Part shown: positions 25,361 through 32,798 of the stretch, piece after piece
How positions within the stretch are numbered: position 1 is the stretch's first letter
Layout: each line of letters opens with the position of its first letter
Translations under genes and position numbers: made by a program
Source: Treponema sp.
GTDB lineage: Bacteria; Spirochaetota; Spirochaetia; Treponematales; Treponemataceae
DNA length: 32,798 nt
Reading direction: 5' to 3'
Assembly (NCBI GenBank): GCA_017450535.1
Contig: JAFSTK010000191.1
Location: forward strand, 1 to 32,798
Notes under the pieces: generated by a model
Told to the model about the DNA's origin: nothing
Database searches by the model: none
Seen by the model: only the letters and a program-made list of their open reading frames with translations

Positions 25361-25828
25361 TTAGTTTGTTTCACAGTGTTCGGCGGTGCCAGTTCCAGTC
25401 TGAGTGCCGGAAGTGAGCATTTCGCTCATTGTACGCCAGCCGAGCACAGCACATTTTACGCGCGCCGGCATGTGGGAGATGTCTTGCAATGCGCCCGCTT
25501 CGTCAAGCTCTTCAATTTGCTCTTGAGTGGCGGTTCCTTTTATCATCGCCATAAAATTTTCCGCAAGGTGCAGGGCGACAGATTCATCCTGACCGATAAT
25601 CAAGTCGAGCATCATGTCTACGGATGCCTGAGAAATGGCGCAGCCGCTTCCTGTAAAACTGCCTTCGGTGATTTTTCCGCCTTCCGTTTTGAGAAATAAG
25701 GTGATGTTGTCGCCGCAACTGGGATTTATGCCCTGCAATGTGATTGACGGGTTTGCCATCTCTGCCTTATGCGACGGATTTATATTGTGTTCGTTTAAGA
25801 TTTCACGATAAAGAGATTTTAATTCCAT
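25361..25828 (-). CDS. sufU: Iron-sulfur cluster scaffold/sulfur acceptor SufU
   Basis: Zinc-bound sulfur acceptor that takes persulfide from SufS and hands it to SufBCD. In 155 residues the three Cys and the Asp are in place: Cys 38 and Asp 40 in NPSCGDN, Cys 63 in GSGCAIS, Cys 126 in RVKCAVLGW. The 63-residue gap between the second and third Cys is the SufU spacing, longer than in IscU. Last gene of the suf cluster, separated from sufS by 120 bases that hold repeat E2. No Shine-Dalgarno is seen; TAGAAT lies six bases before the ATG, so it may be transcribed as a leaderless message on its own. Confidence 0.93.
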   Translation of the reverse strand: MELKSLYREILNEHNINPSHKAEMANPSITLQGINPSCGDNITLFLKTEGGKITEGSFTGSGCAISQASVDMMLDLIIGQDESVALHLAENFMAMIKGTATQEQIEELDEAGALQDISHMPARVKCAVLGWRTMSEMLTSGTQTGTGTAEHCETN

Positions 25829-25834
25829 GTTTGT

Positions 25835-25840
25835 ATTCTA
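25835..25840 (-). promoter_or_regulatory. Possible -10 box of sufU, leaderless arrangement
   Basis: TAGAAT on the minus strand (25840-25835) puts the seventh base downstream on the A of the sufU ATG (25828). The -35 at 17 bases (TTCTCC) is weak and lies in repeat E2. Confidence 0.4.
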
Positions 25841-25851
25841 GCGAATTTATT

Positions 25852-25948
25852 TAAAAGGGAGAAGTCTCTCCCTCGCTCCCAAGTCCTCACTTCGTTGCGG
25901 TCTTGTCCGCTACTCTCCCTCCTAAGGGCTGCGCCCCTAAAACCCTGC
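25852..25948 (-). repeat. GC-rich intergenic repeat E2 (hairpin mosaic)
   Basis: Read on the minus strand it starts just after the sufS stop: GGGGC-GCA-GCCCT hairpin, AGGAGGGAGAGTAGCG, CAACGAAGTGAGG, GGGAGA-GACT-TCTCCC hairpin, TTTTAAAT. Order and hairpin sizes (5-3-5 and 6-4-6) match E1 after cimA while the paired bases differ. Confidence 0.6.
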
Positions 25949-27190
25949 TTAGTCTTTATATCCTGACCATTTTCGTATCTGCGCCAGTTTTTCGAGCAAG
26001 GTCGCAATTTCTTCTTCAGTGTTGTAGAAGTAAAGACTTGCGCGTGCGCTGGACTGAATGCCGAGGTACTGACCCAGAGGTTGCGCGCAATGGTGTCCGG
26101 CGCGAATCGCAATGTGCTCGTCAGAGAGCAGACTTGCAATGTCGTGAGGATGTACGCCGTCAATCGTAAAGGTGACGATTCCGCTTCGTTTTGAGCCGTC
26201 TTTTCCGCCAACAATGTTAAAGTGGGGAAGTTTTTTGATGCCTTCAGCAAGCATGTCGGCGAGCGCGTTGTCGTGTTTCATAATTGTGTCAAACCCGACG
26301 GACTGAATGTAACGGATTGCCGCCGCAAAACCGACCGCATCTCCTGCGCTTACGGTGCCCGCCTCAAATTTGTGCGGCACTTCTGCCCATGTCGCGCTAT
26401 CTGTGGTGACGTATTCAATCATTTCGCCGCCACGCAAGAACGGTGGCATACTTTCAAGCAGATGCAATTTGCCATACAGCGCGCCGATTCCCATGGGACC
26501 GCAGAGTTTATGCGCGCTCATTGCAAAAAAGTCTGCGTCCAAATCCTGCACGTCTACGGGGATGTGCGGGCTGGACTGTGCGCCGTCAACGACCATTATC
26601 GCGCCATTTTTGTGGGCTATTTCAGCGACGTGTTTAATTGGGTTTGTGGTGCCGAGCACATTGCTTGTCTGAGTGAGCGACACGATTTTTGTTTTTGGCG
26701 TGATTTTTGCGTATTCGCTTTCTGGAATGATGCCGGTCTCTTTGTCTACGTTCAGGAAGACAAGTCGCGCTCCTTTTTGTTGCGCCAAAAACTGCCACGG
26801 CAAAATATTGGAGTGATGCTCCATAATTGAGATAACGATTTCATCTCCCGCCTGTACGTTTGCCATGCCCCAAGTGTAGGCGACAAGGTTCAGGGATTCT
26901 GACGTATTGCGAGTGAAAACGATTTCGCGCGATTCCTTTGCGTTGATGAATTTTGCCACGGCTTCACGCGCGTCCTCATAGGCTTTGGTGGCACGCTCAC
27001 TCAAATCGTACAGACCGCGCAAGGGGTTTGCGTTTTGTGTGGCATAAAAATGTGACATGGCGTGCAAGACGATGAACGGGCGCTGGGCCGTAGCCGCCGT
27101 GTCAAAATACAAAAGTCCGTTGTTCTCTGCGTCTGCATGTTCGTCAATTGCCTTAAAAAGCGGAAAATCCGCACGAAACTTATTTACCAT
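25949..27190 (-). CDS. sufS: Cysteine desulfurase SufS
   Basis: PLP enzyme that removes sulfur from cysteine as an enzyme-bound persulfide for cluster assembly. The 413-residue protein has FDTAATAQRP at the N-terminus, EHHSNILPWQ, VDGAQSSPH, the PLP Lys 228 in SAHKLCGPMGIG, and the active Cys 368 in IRAGHHCAQPL, the group II (SufS) context. The start follows the sufD stop by 4 bases. Product sulfur should go to SufU, encoded next. The usual PNIAG-like motif after FEAGT is replaced by VSAGDA, a small deviation. Confidence 0.96.
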   Translation of the reverse strand: MVNKFRADFPLFKAIDEHADAENNGLLYFDTAATAQRPFIVLHAMSHFYATQNANPLRGLYDLSERATKAYEDAREAVAKFINAKESREIVFTRNTSESLNLVAYTWGMANVQAGDEIVISIMEHHSNILPWQFLAQQKGARLVFLNVDKETGIIPESEYAKITPKTKIVSLTQTSNVLGTTNPIKHVAEIAHKNGAIMVVDGAQSSPHIPVDVQDLDADFFAMSAHKLCGPMGIGALYGKLHLLESMPPFLRGGEMIEYVTTDSATWAEVPHKFEAGTVSAGDAVGFAAAIRYIQSVGFDTIMKHDNALADMLAEGIKKLPHFNIVGGKDGSKRSGIVTFTIDGVHPHDIASLLSDEHIAIRAGHHCAQPLGQYLGIQSSARASLYFYNTEEEIATLLEKLAQIRKWSGYKD

Positions 27191-27194
27191 TTTG

Positions 27195-28277
27195 TTATCT
27201 CTCCATTTTATCTAAAAATGTGTTGATTTCTTCTACTGTTTTTTCATCGGGAATCAAGTGTGCGACGGCGGCGATTTTTGCGCGGCTCATCATCTGCTTG
27301 GCGGCTTCTTTGCTGATGCCTCGGCTCTGCATGTAAAAAAGTTCGTCCGCGCTGAGTCTGCCAATCGTGGCTCCGTGCGTGCCGGAAACATCTTCTTCAT
27401 CACACAGAATCATCGGGATGGACTTGTTGATTGCGGTGGGGGAGAGAAGCAGCGTTTCTTCCTGTTCGTCACCCGTTGCGCCTGCGCATCCTCGCTGAAA
27501 ATCAATGGTGCCGCGGTAGATTTTAACCGCATCGTCAGAGACTACGCCTTTTACCTGCATTTTTGTGTCGGTCTTTGCGCCTTTGTGCCAGACAGCATAG
27601 TTCATGTCCAGAAATTGTGTCGTGCGTGAATGGTAGGCAGTGTCGCTTTTGAATGATGACTGATAGCCTGCCAAGGTTGCGCCCACGCCAGCGTATGTTT
27701 TTGTGCCGCCAAGTTCAATCTGCGTCACATCAACGCTTGCGCTGTCTTCACAGAAGGCGGCGGTGTCGTCCAAATGAATATATTTTGAGCCGAGCAGGTT
27801 CACTTTGACAAGATGAATATGCGCGCGCTCTTTTGCCCAAAGTTTTGTCTGAAGCGCATGAAAGCCGTTTGCATCCGCCTGCGAAGTGTACAGCATGATG
27901 ACGGTGACGCTGGAATCCGGCTCAGCGACAATGACCTGCTGGCTCACCTGACTTTTTCCGTCAGCCGCATCAAAACGCAATACGACAGGAACGGCGATTT
28001 TTTTGCCTTTGTTTGCGGTGATTGCGGACGGCACTGGAGAAAAACTTGCGATGACAGCATCTGCGTCTGCGCCACAACCGCTTTGCATGGCAGGAAGCGT
28101 CTTTGCGACAGCCGCGCCGTCTTCAGTGTAGGTCACGCCATCAGAAATACCGGTGACGCTAATCGTACCGCCCAAATCGGGAGCGTCCGCGTTCAATGTG
28201 GCGCGGTTCAGACGGAGCCAGTTCCAAGTGAGAGCGGGGATTGGGTTTATGTTTGTATATGAAAGTGTCTTTGCCAT
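27195..28277 (-). CDS. sufD: Iron-sulfur cluster assembly protein SufD
   Basis: Beta-helix partner of SufB in the SufBC2D scaffold complex. The 360 residues are weakly conserved at the N-terminus (a short NINPIPALTWNWLRLNR lead) but carry the SufB/SufD C-terminal signature: EDVSGTHGATIGRLSADELFYMQSRGISKEAAKQMM, with the His expected in this family. Compared with typical SufD (about 420) it is short. Starts 1 base after the sufB stop, so translation is probably coupled. Confidence 0.93.
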   Translation of the reverse strand: MAKTLSYTNINPIPALTWNWLRLNRATLNADAPDLGGTISVTGISDGVTYTEDGAAVAKTLPAMQSGCGADADAVIASFSPVPSAITANKGKKIAVPVVLRFDAADGKSQVSQQVIVAEPDSSVTVIMLYTSQADANGFHALQTKLWAKERAHIHLVKVNLLGSKYIHLDDTAAFCEDSASVDVTQIELGGTKTYAGVGATLAGYQSSFKSDTAYHSRTTQFLDMNYAVWHKGAKTDTKMQVKGVVSDDAVKIYRGTIDFQRGCAGATGDEQEETLLLSPTAINKSIPMILCDEEDVSGTHGATIGRLSADELFYMQSRGISKEAAKQMMSRAKIAAVAHLIPDEKTVEEINTFLDKMER

Positions 28278-28278
28278 A

Positions 28279-29688
28279 CTACAGATTTCCCTTCATTTCA
28301 AGCCGAATTAAATTGTTCATCTCAACGGCGTATTCGAGCGGAAGCTCTTTTGAAACCGGATTTGCAAATCCGTTGACAATCATCGTTCTGGCTTCTTCTT
28401 CGCTTATGCCGCGGCTCATCAAGTAGAATACAGCGTCGTTTGAGATGCGTCCGATTTTTGCCTCGTGACCTACATCGCAGTCGTCCGTGTGGATTTCCAT
28501 GGCGGGAACAGTGTCGCTCCGACTCAGGTTGTCGAGCATAAGACTTTCGCAGGAGACGCTTGCCTTGCTTCCGGTCGCTTTTTTGTCGATGTAAATCGCG
28601 CTTCGGTACGTGGAGATGCCGCCGCTTTTGGAGATGGACTTTGTGGTGATGACGCTGGACGTGTTGGGCGCAAGATGCACCATTTTTGCTCCGGTGTCAA
28701 GATTTTGTCCTTCGCCAGCGAACGTGACTCCAGTGAATTCAGCGCGACTGTTTGCGCCGACCAAATCGCTTTCGGGGTAGAGGTAGGAGATGTGTGAGCC
28801 GAAAGAGCCGGAAACCCATTCGATTGAACCGCCTTCTTCTACGCGCGCGCGTTTGGTGTTCAAGTTGTACATGTTTTTTGACCAGTTTTCAACGGTGGAG
28901 TAGCGGAGATGCGCGCCTTTTTTGACGTACAGCTCAACGCAACCCGCATGAAGGTTCGCCACATTGTATTTTGGTGCGGAACAGCCTTCGATAAAGTGCA
29001 AGTCTGCGCCTTCGTCCACGATAATCAGCGTGTGCTCAAATTGACCTGCGCCCTTTGCGTTCAAGCGGAAATAGGACTGGAGCGGAACGTCAACTTTTAC
29101 GCCTTTGGGAACGTAGACAAAACTTCCGCCTGACCAGACTGCGCCATGAAGCGCGGCGAATTTGTGGTCTTTTGGCTTTACGAGCTGCATAAAATATTCT
29201 TTTACCATGTCGGCATATTCGCCGCGGAGAGAACTTTCAAAGTCCGTGTAAATGACGCCGCTTTTTGCCACTTCGTCCTGCAAGTTGTGGTAGACGAGCT
29301 CGCTGTCGTACTGTGCGCCAACGCCGGCAAGACTTGTGCGCTCAGCCTCTGGAATGCCGAGCTTTTCAAACGTGTCCTTAATGTCTTCGGGAACATCTTC
29401 CCACTTGGTCTGCATTTTTGTGTTCGGACGCACGTAGGTGGCGATTTCGTCAATGTTCAGCCCGGAAATATCAGGTCCCCAGTCCGGCACAGAAAGTTCA
29501 TTGTAAATTTTAAGCGCATTTAAGCGGAACTCGCGCATCCATTCGGGGTCGTTCTTGTCCTCGCTGAGCTGGCGCACAATGTCTTCGGTGAGACCAGATT
29601 TATTGCGGTAAAAGCCTTTCTCTTCATTATGAAAGTTGTAGGGAGAATCTGCGATGCTTTTAAGGTTCAGGTTTTCGTTTTTTGCCAT
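28279..29688 (-). CDS. sufB: Iron-sulfur cluster assembly protein SufB
   Basis: Core scaffold protein on which the cluster is built. Protein of 469 residues, typical length, with GAVWSGGSFVYVPKGV, FRLNAKGAGQFEHTLI, HFIEGCSAPKY, TVENWSKNMYNLNTKR and the C-terminal SCESLMLDNLSRSDTVPAM and EAKIGRISNDAVFYLMSRGI. Starts 3 bases after the sufC stop; GAAGGG before the ATG overlaps the end of sufC. Confidence 0.97.
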   Translation of the reverse strand: MAKNENLNLKSIADSPYNFHNEEKGFYRNKSGLTEDIVRQLSEDKNDPEWMREFRLNALKIYNELSVPDWGPDISGLNIDEIATYVRPNTKMQTKWEDVPEDIKDTFEKLGIPEAERTSLAGVGAQYDSELVYHNLQDEVAKSGVIYTDFESSLRGEYADMVKEYFMQLVKPKDHKFAALHGAVWSGGSFVYVPKGVKVDVPLQSYFRLNAKGAGQFEHTLIIVDEGADLHFIEGCSAPKYNVANLHAGCVELYVKKGAHLRYSTVENWSKNMYNLNTKRARVEEGGSIEWVSGSFGSHISYLYPESDLVGANSRAEFTGVTFAGEGQNLDTGAKMVHLAPNTSSVITTKSISKSGGISTYRSAIYIDKKATGSKASVSCESLMLDNLSRSDTVPAMEIHTDDCDVGHEAKIGRISNDAVFYLMSRGISEEEARTMIVNGFANPVSKELPLEYAVEMNNLIRLEMKGNL

Positions 29689-29691
29689 GGT

Positions 29692-30435
29692 TTACCCTTC
29701 GAACTGTTCAAATCCCTTTGCGCTGATGTCATCAACAAGCGTGCCGTCGCCAGTTTTGACGATTTTGCCTTTTACGAGCACATGCGTGTAATCAACGTGC
29801 AGACTTTCCAGAATCTTTGCCGAATGCGTGATGATGATAAGCGCGCCGTTCTGCCGTTTCTGATATTCTTGAATGCCCTGAGATACTGTGCGAACTGCGT
29901 CCACGTCAAGACCTGAGTCCGTCTCGTCAAGAATCGCAAGTTTTGGGTTCAGCATGAGAAGCTGCAAAATTTCGCTCTTTTTGCGCTCGCCGCCAGAAAA
30001 TCCCACATTCAAATCACGGCTCGCGTAAGTGTCGTTCATGTGCAGCAATTCCATTGTTGCTTTGAGCTGCTTTTGAAACTGGAATAATTTGACACGCTCG
30101 CCGGTAGTCTGCTGAAGCGCGTTTCGGATAAAACTTTCCAGCGTGATGCCGGGAACTTCAAGTGGAGCCTGAAAACTCAGGAACATACCTTTTGCCGCGC
30201 GCTTGTCAGTGCCGAGTTCAGTGATGTCCTCGCCGTCAAACAAAATTTTCCCGCCGGTGACGGTATAGCGCGGATTTCCCATGAGCGTGTAGCCCAGTGT
30301 AGATTTTCCAGCGCCGTTTGGTCCCATCAGAACATGGGTTTCGCCCGCACCGACATTCAGGTTTACGCCATTCAAGACTTGTTTTTCTTCAATCTTGACC
30401 GAAATATCTTTGACTTGTAAGAGTGTGTCTGCCAT
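29692..30435 (-). CDS. sufC: Iron-sulfur cluster assembly ATPase SufC
   Basis: ABC-type ATPase that drives structural change in the SufBC2D complex in the cytoplasm. The 247 residues show Walker A GPNGAGKST, a Q-loop in FLSFQAPLEVPGI, the signature GFSGGERKKSEI, Walker B KLAILDETDSGLDVDAV and the switch His in IIITHSAKIL. First gene of the operon sufC-sufB-sufD-sufS, with only 1-4 bases between genes. A short AGGA lies about 9 bases upstream of the ATG. Confidence 0.97.
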   Translation of the reverse strand: MADTLLQVKDISVKIEEKQVLNGVNLNVGAGETHVLMGPNGAGKSTLGYTLMGNPRYTVTGGKILFDGEDITELGTDKRAAKGMFLSFQAPLEVPGITLESFIRNALQQTTGERVKLFQFQKQLKATMELLHMNDTYASRDLNVGFSGGERKKSEILQLLMLNPKLAILDETDSGLDVDAVRTVSQGIQEYQKRQNGALIIITHSAKILESLHVDYTHVLVKGKIVKTGDGTLVDDISAKGFEQFEG

Positions 30436-30481
30436 ATAAAAATCCTATTTCTAGTAAAATAGTGGGGAATCTTCTCTCTCT

Positions 30482-30512
30482 AATATACTCAATTTTGTTC
30501 AGATAGTCTATC
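30482..30512 (-). promoter_or_regulatory. suf operon promoter with palindromic operator candidate
   Basis: On the minus strand TAGACT (30510-30505), 17-base spacer, TATATT (30487-30482). The -35 lies inside the 11-bp palindrome GATAGACTATC (30512-30502), a plausible repressor site. No regulator gene is adjacent. Confidence 0.5.
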
Positions 30513-30649
30513 AAAAAAAGAACGATTAGGGAATGGTACAGGCAATTGGAGCAGGGAAATCGATTTTGTGACTAGCGGATTCTTTTATTTTTGTGATGAG
30601 AAATGTTTTGCGAAATCATCATGTTTTTTAACCTTAAACATCAAAATCA

Positions 30650-30675
30650 TGGTATAATCTTCTTTAATATTAAAG
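30650..30675 (+). promoter_or_regulatory. hsdR promoter with 14-bp palindrome at the start site
   Basis: Extended -10 TGGTATAAT (30650-30658). The perfect palindrome CTTTAATATTAAAG (30662-30675) covers the predicted transcription start near 30665 and could be an operator. A 10-codon reading frame (ATG 30711, stop 30741-30743) lies in the leader, in the hsdR frame. The rest of the 30513-30755 gap shows nothing else I can assign. Confidence 0.5.
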
Positions 30676-30755
30676 TTGGTTATAGTAAGCTTTTGGGTCG
30701 GTTTATTGTGATGTGGGCGATATTTGTGCTGTTAAGGAAGTAAAAGGTCAGAGAA

Positions 30756-32798
30756 ATGAGCAAAACTTATAACGAAAAAACTCGTGTTCAAATGCCAGCA
30801 ATGATTCACCTTACTCGTCTTGGATATCAATATGTTGGTAAAATGTCTCATGTGGAAACTGGGGTTCAATCTGAACGTACTGCGGGAACTAGTTTTGACG
30901 AAGAAACAAATATTTTGCTCTATGAATTTCAAAATGCTTTTGCTCGCTTAAATCCAGGAAAAGAAGATAAATGGCTTTCTGTTTTAGATGATATAAAAAA
31001 AGAACTGAACGATGACGATTTAGGCAAACAGTTTTACGAACGCTTAATTTCTGTTTCTCCGTATAAGTTGATTGATTTTAAGGATTTTACAAACAATGAT
31101 TATTATGTAACAGCAGAATTTACATGCCGGAATGGCGAAGATGAATTCCGCCCGGATATCACGCTTTTTATAAACGGACTTCCACTTGTTTTTATCGAAG
31201 TAAAGAAAACCAATAATGTAGGCGGTATGGTTGCTGAAGCCGAGCGAATGAACAACGAGCGTTTTCCAAATAAAAAGTTCCGTCGGTTTATAAACATCAC
31301 TCAATTGATGATTTTCTCAAACAATATGGAATATTCTGCTCTGGGCGGCATTGTCCCGATAGAAGGAGCTTTTTATTGTACAGGCGCGAGAAAGAAAGCT
31401 TTCTTTAACTGCTTTAGAGAAGATAATTTTACTGCTCAGCCTATACCGCCATTTAATGCAAATTACCCATATAAGCCGATAGATCAGGAAATTGAAAAAG
31501 AGATTCTTACAGACTTTAACTGCCAGGTAATTAAACAGTCTCCTGAGTATCAGACTAATCTTGATATTTATACACCGACAAACCGTATTCTTACTTCTAT
31601 GTGCAGTCCTGAGCGATTGCTCTTTATTTTAAAATATGGAATTGCTTATGTAAAATCTGAGCGCGAAGTTGATGGAAAAATTGAAGTGACTGACCAGAAG
31701 CACATTATGCGCTATCAGCAGATGTTTGCGGCGCTTGCAATTCGTAATGCTCTTAAAAACGGAAAGAAATCTGGCATTGTTTGGCATACACAAGGTTCAG
31801 GAAAAACTGCGCTTTCATATTATTTAACACGCATTCTTACAGACTATTTTGCAAAAAACAACAAAGTCACAAAGTTTTATTTTATTGTAGACCGTTTGGA
31901 TTTGCTGGAACAGGCAAAGCAGGAGTTTGAAGCGCGAGGGCTTTCTATAAACACGGCAAACAGTAAATCCGAATTGATGGAACAGTTCCGTAATAATCAG
32001 AGCCAGGAAGGTGTTACCGGCAAAGCAGAAATCACCGTCGTAAACATTCAGAAAGTCGAAGAGGATCAGAACAAAGTTCAGGTCAAAGATTATGAGACAA
32101 ACTTGCAGCGGATATTCATAATTGACGAAGCCCACCGCGGTTATAAACCTGACGGATGTTTTCTTGCGAACCTTTTTAATGCTGATCCAGACTCAATTAA
32201 AATTGCCCTTACGGGAACTCCAATCCTCAAAGAAGAAAAATCAAGCTGTTCTGTTTTTGGTGATTACTTCCACGCATACTATTACGACAAATCAATTCAG
32301 GACGGCTACACATTAAAAATCCTCCGCGAAGAAATTGAAACCTCATACCGCAAACGACTTACCGAAGCCTACCAAAAACTTGAAAAGCTCGTAACAAAAG
32401 GCGAACTCAAAAAAGAAGACATTATCAGCCATGATTCTTATGTAAAAGAATTGCTCCGCTATATTATTAAAGACCTTGTTACTTTTCGACTGTTACAGGG
32501 AGATCCGACACTTGGCGGAATGATTATCTGTGAAACTAGCGAACAGGCTCGAAAGCTCTATCAGTATTTTTATGAGATTCAGAATGAACTTAAAGAAACA
32601 GAAAAGATGACTTCAACATTGAAGCCGGGACTCATTCTATACGACAGTGACGATAAAGAAATCCGCAAGCAGATTGTTAAAGACTTCAAGAAGAATTTTA
32701 CAATAGACATTTTGATTGTCTACAACATGCTGCTTACAGGTTTTGATGCACCTCGTCTTAAGCGTATTTATTTTGGAAGAAAGCTCCGTGGCCATGGC
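30756..32798 (+). CDS. hsdR: Type I restriction enzyme R subunit, 3' truncated by the window edge
   Basis: Motor and nuclease subunit of a type I restriction-modification enzyme, which cuts unmethylated foreign DNA after ATP-driven translocation. The open frame runs 681 codons to the end of the window without a stop. The N-terminal nuclease has RPDITLFINGLPLVFIEVKK (Asp and E-x-K). Helicase motifs follow: Walker A WHTQGSGKTALS, motif II IIDEAHRG, motif III LTGTP, and later GFDAPRLKRIYFGRKLRG, motifs V-VI. AAGG lies about 9 bases before the ATG and an in-frame TAA at 30741 limits the start upstream. Methylase (hsdM) and specificity (hsdS) genes are not in the window and should follow downstream. 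The gene looks more AT-rich than the suf operon next to it, compatible with transfer. Confidence 0.93.
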   Translation, partial: MSKTYNEKTRVQMPAMIHLTRLGYQYVGKMSHVETGVQSERTAGTSFDEETNILLYEFQNAFARLNPGKEDKWLSVLDDIKKELNDDDLGKQFYERLISVSPYKLIDFKDFTNNDYYVTAEFTCRNGEDEFRPDITLFINGLPLVFIEVKKTNNVGGMVAEAERMNNERFPNKKFRRFINITQLMIFSNNMEYSALGGIVPIEGAFYCTGARKKAFFNCFREDNFTAQPIPPFNANYPYKPIDQEIEKEILTDFNCQVIKQSPEYQTNLDIYTPTNRILTSMCSPERLLFILKYGIAYVKSEREVDGKIEVTDQKHIMRYQQMFAALAIRNALKNGKKSGIVWHTQGSGKTALSYYLTRILTDYFAKNNKVTKFYFIVDRLDLLEQAKQEFEARGLSINTANSKSELMEQFRNNQSQEGVTGKAEITVVNIQKVEEDQNKVQVKDYETNLQRIFIIDEAHRGYKPDGCFLANLFNADPDSIKIALTGTPILKEEKSSCSVFGDYFHAYYYDKSIQDGYTLKILREEIETSYRKRLTEAYQKLEKLVTKGELKKEDIISHDSYVKELLRYIIKDLVTFRLLQGDPTLGGMIICETSEQARKLYQYFYEIQNELKETEKMTSTLKPGLILYDSDDKEIRKQIVKDFKKNFTIDILIVYNMLLTGFDAPRLKRIYFGRKLRGHG

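Noticed and set aside
30711-30743. Ten-codon frame as a gene
   Set aside because: Too short and without a ribosome site to be called; kept only as a leader feature of hsdR.
1-32798. CRISPR array, insertion sequence or prophage
   Set aside because: No regularly spaced direct repeats, transposase, integrase or phage structural gene seen.

Overview
The window most likely comes from a host-associated Treponema or close relative (phylum Spirochaetota). The main evidence is the cheA-cheW/R-cheX-cheY operon, with a CheA carrying an enlarged dimerisation domain, a CheW fused to a CheR-like domain, and CheX as the CheY phosphatase. LL-diaminopimelate aminotransferase, a signal-peptide beta-barrel-like protein and a citramalate synthase fit the same group. 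Gene content looks chromosomal. I saw no insertion sequence, phage gene or CRISPR array. Species cannot be fixed from the sequence alone.

Layout. 1-2.5 kb: 3' part of a sensor histidine kinase, then dapL, ending at a bidirectional terminator. 2.5-3.8 kb: an outer-membrane-type protein on the minus strand, with a sigma-28-like promoter facing away from the chemotaxis operon. 3.9-8.7 kb: the chemotaxis operon and its terminator. 8.8-10.5 kb: an acyl-CoA synthetase. 10.5-10.7 kb: tRNA-Val(GAC) enclosed in its own terminator stem. 10.8-12.9 kb: a chemoreceptor. 13-15.6 kb: acetolactate decarboxylase, a probable small RNA, and citramalate synthase. 15.8-17.9 kb: pgk and tpiA. 18-19.8 kb: a substrate-binding protein overlapping a tatD-like gene broken by one in-frame TGA. 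20-21.6 kb: pgi (minus). 21.7-25.3 kb: a hybrid histidine kinase and a two-receiver response regulator. 25.4-30.4 kb: the sufCBDS-sufU iron-sulfur cluster operon (minus). 30.5 kb to the end: a type I restriction hsdR, cut by the window edge.

How the genes work together. The receptor signals through CheA and CheW/R to CheY, and CheX resets CheY. pgi, tpiA and pgk are glycolytic. cimA starts the pyruvate route to isoleucine, and aldC drains acetolactate, an intermediate of the same branched-chain pathway, to acetoin. suf supplies iron-sulfur clusters.

The less ordinary material is mostly between the genes: a set of -10 boxes 6-9 bases before start codons that lack a Shine-Dalgarno (candidate leaderless mRNAs), the tRNA-in-a-terminator unit, an orphan small RNA with C-rich loops, two dispersed GC-rich repeats whose hairpins covary, a 17-bp direct repeat around a pgk-tpiA hairpin, and a perfect 14-bp palindrome at the hsdR transcription start. 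I found no multi-gene system that I would call wholly new; the small RNA and the repeat family are the best candidates for something undescribed.
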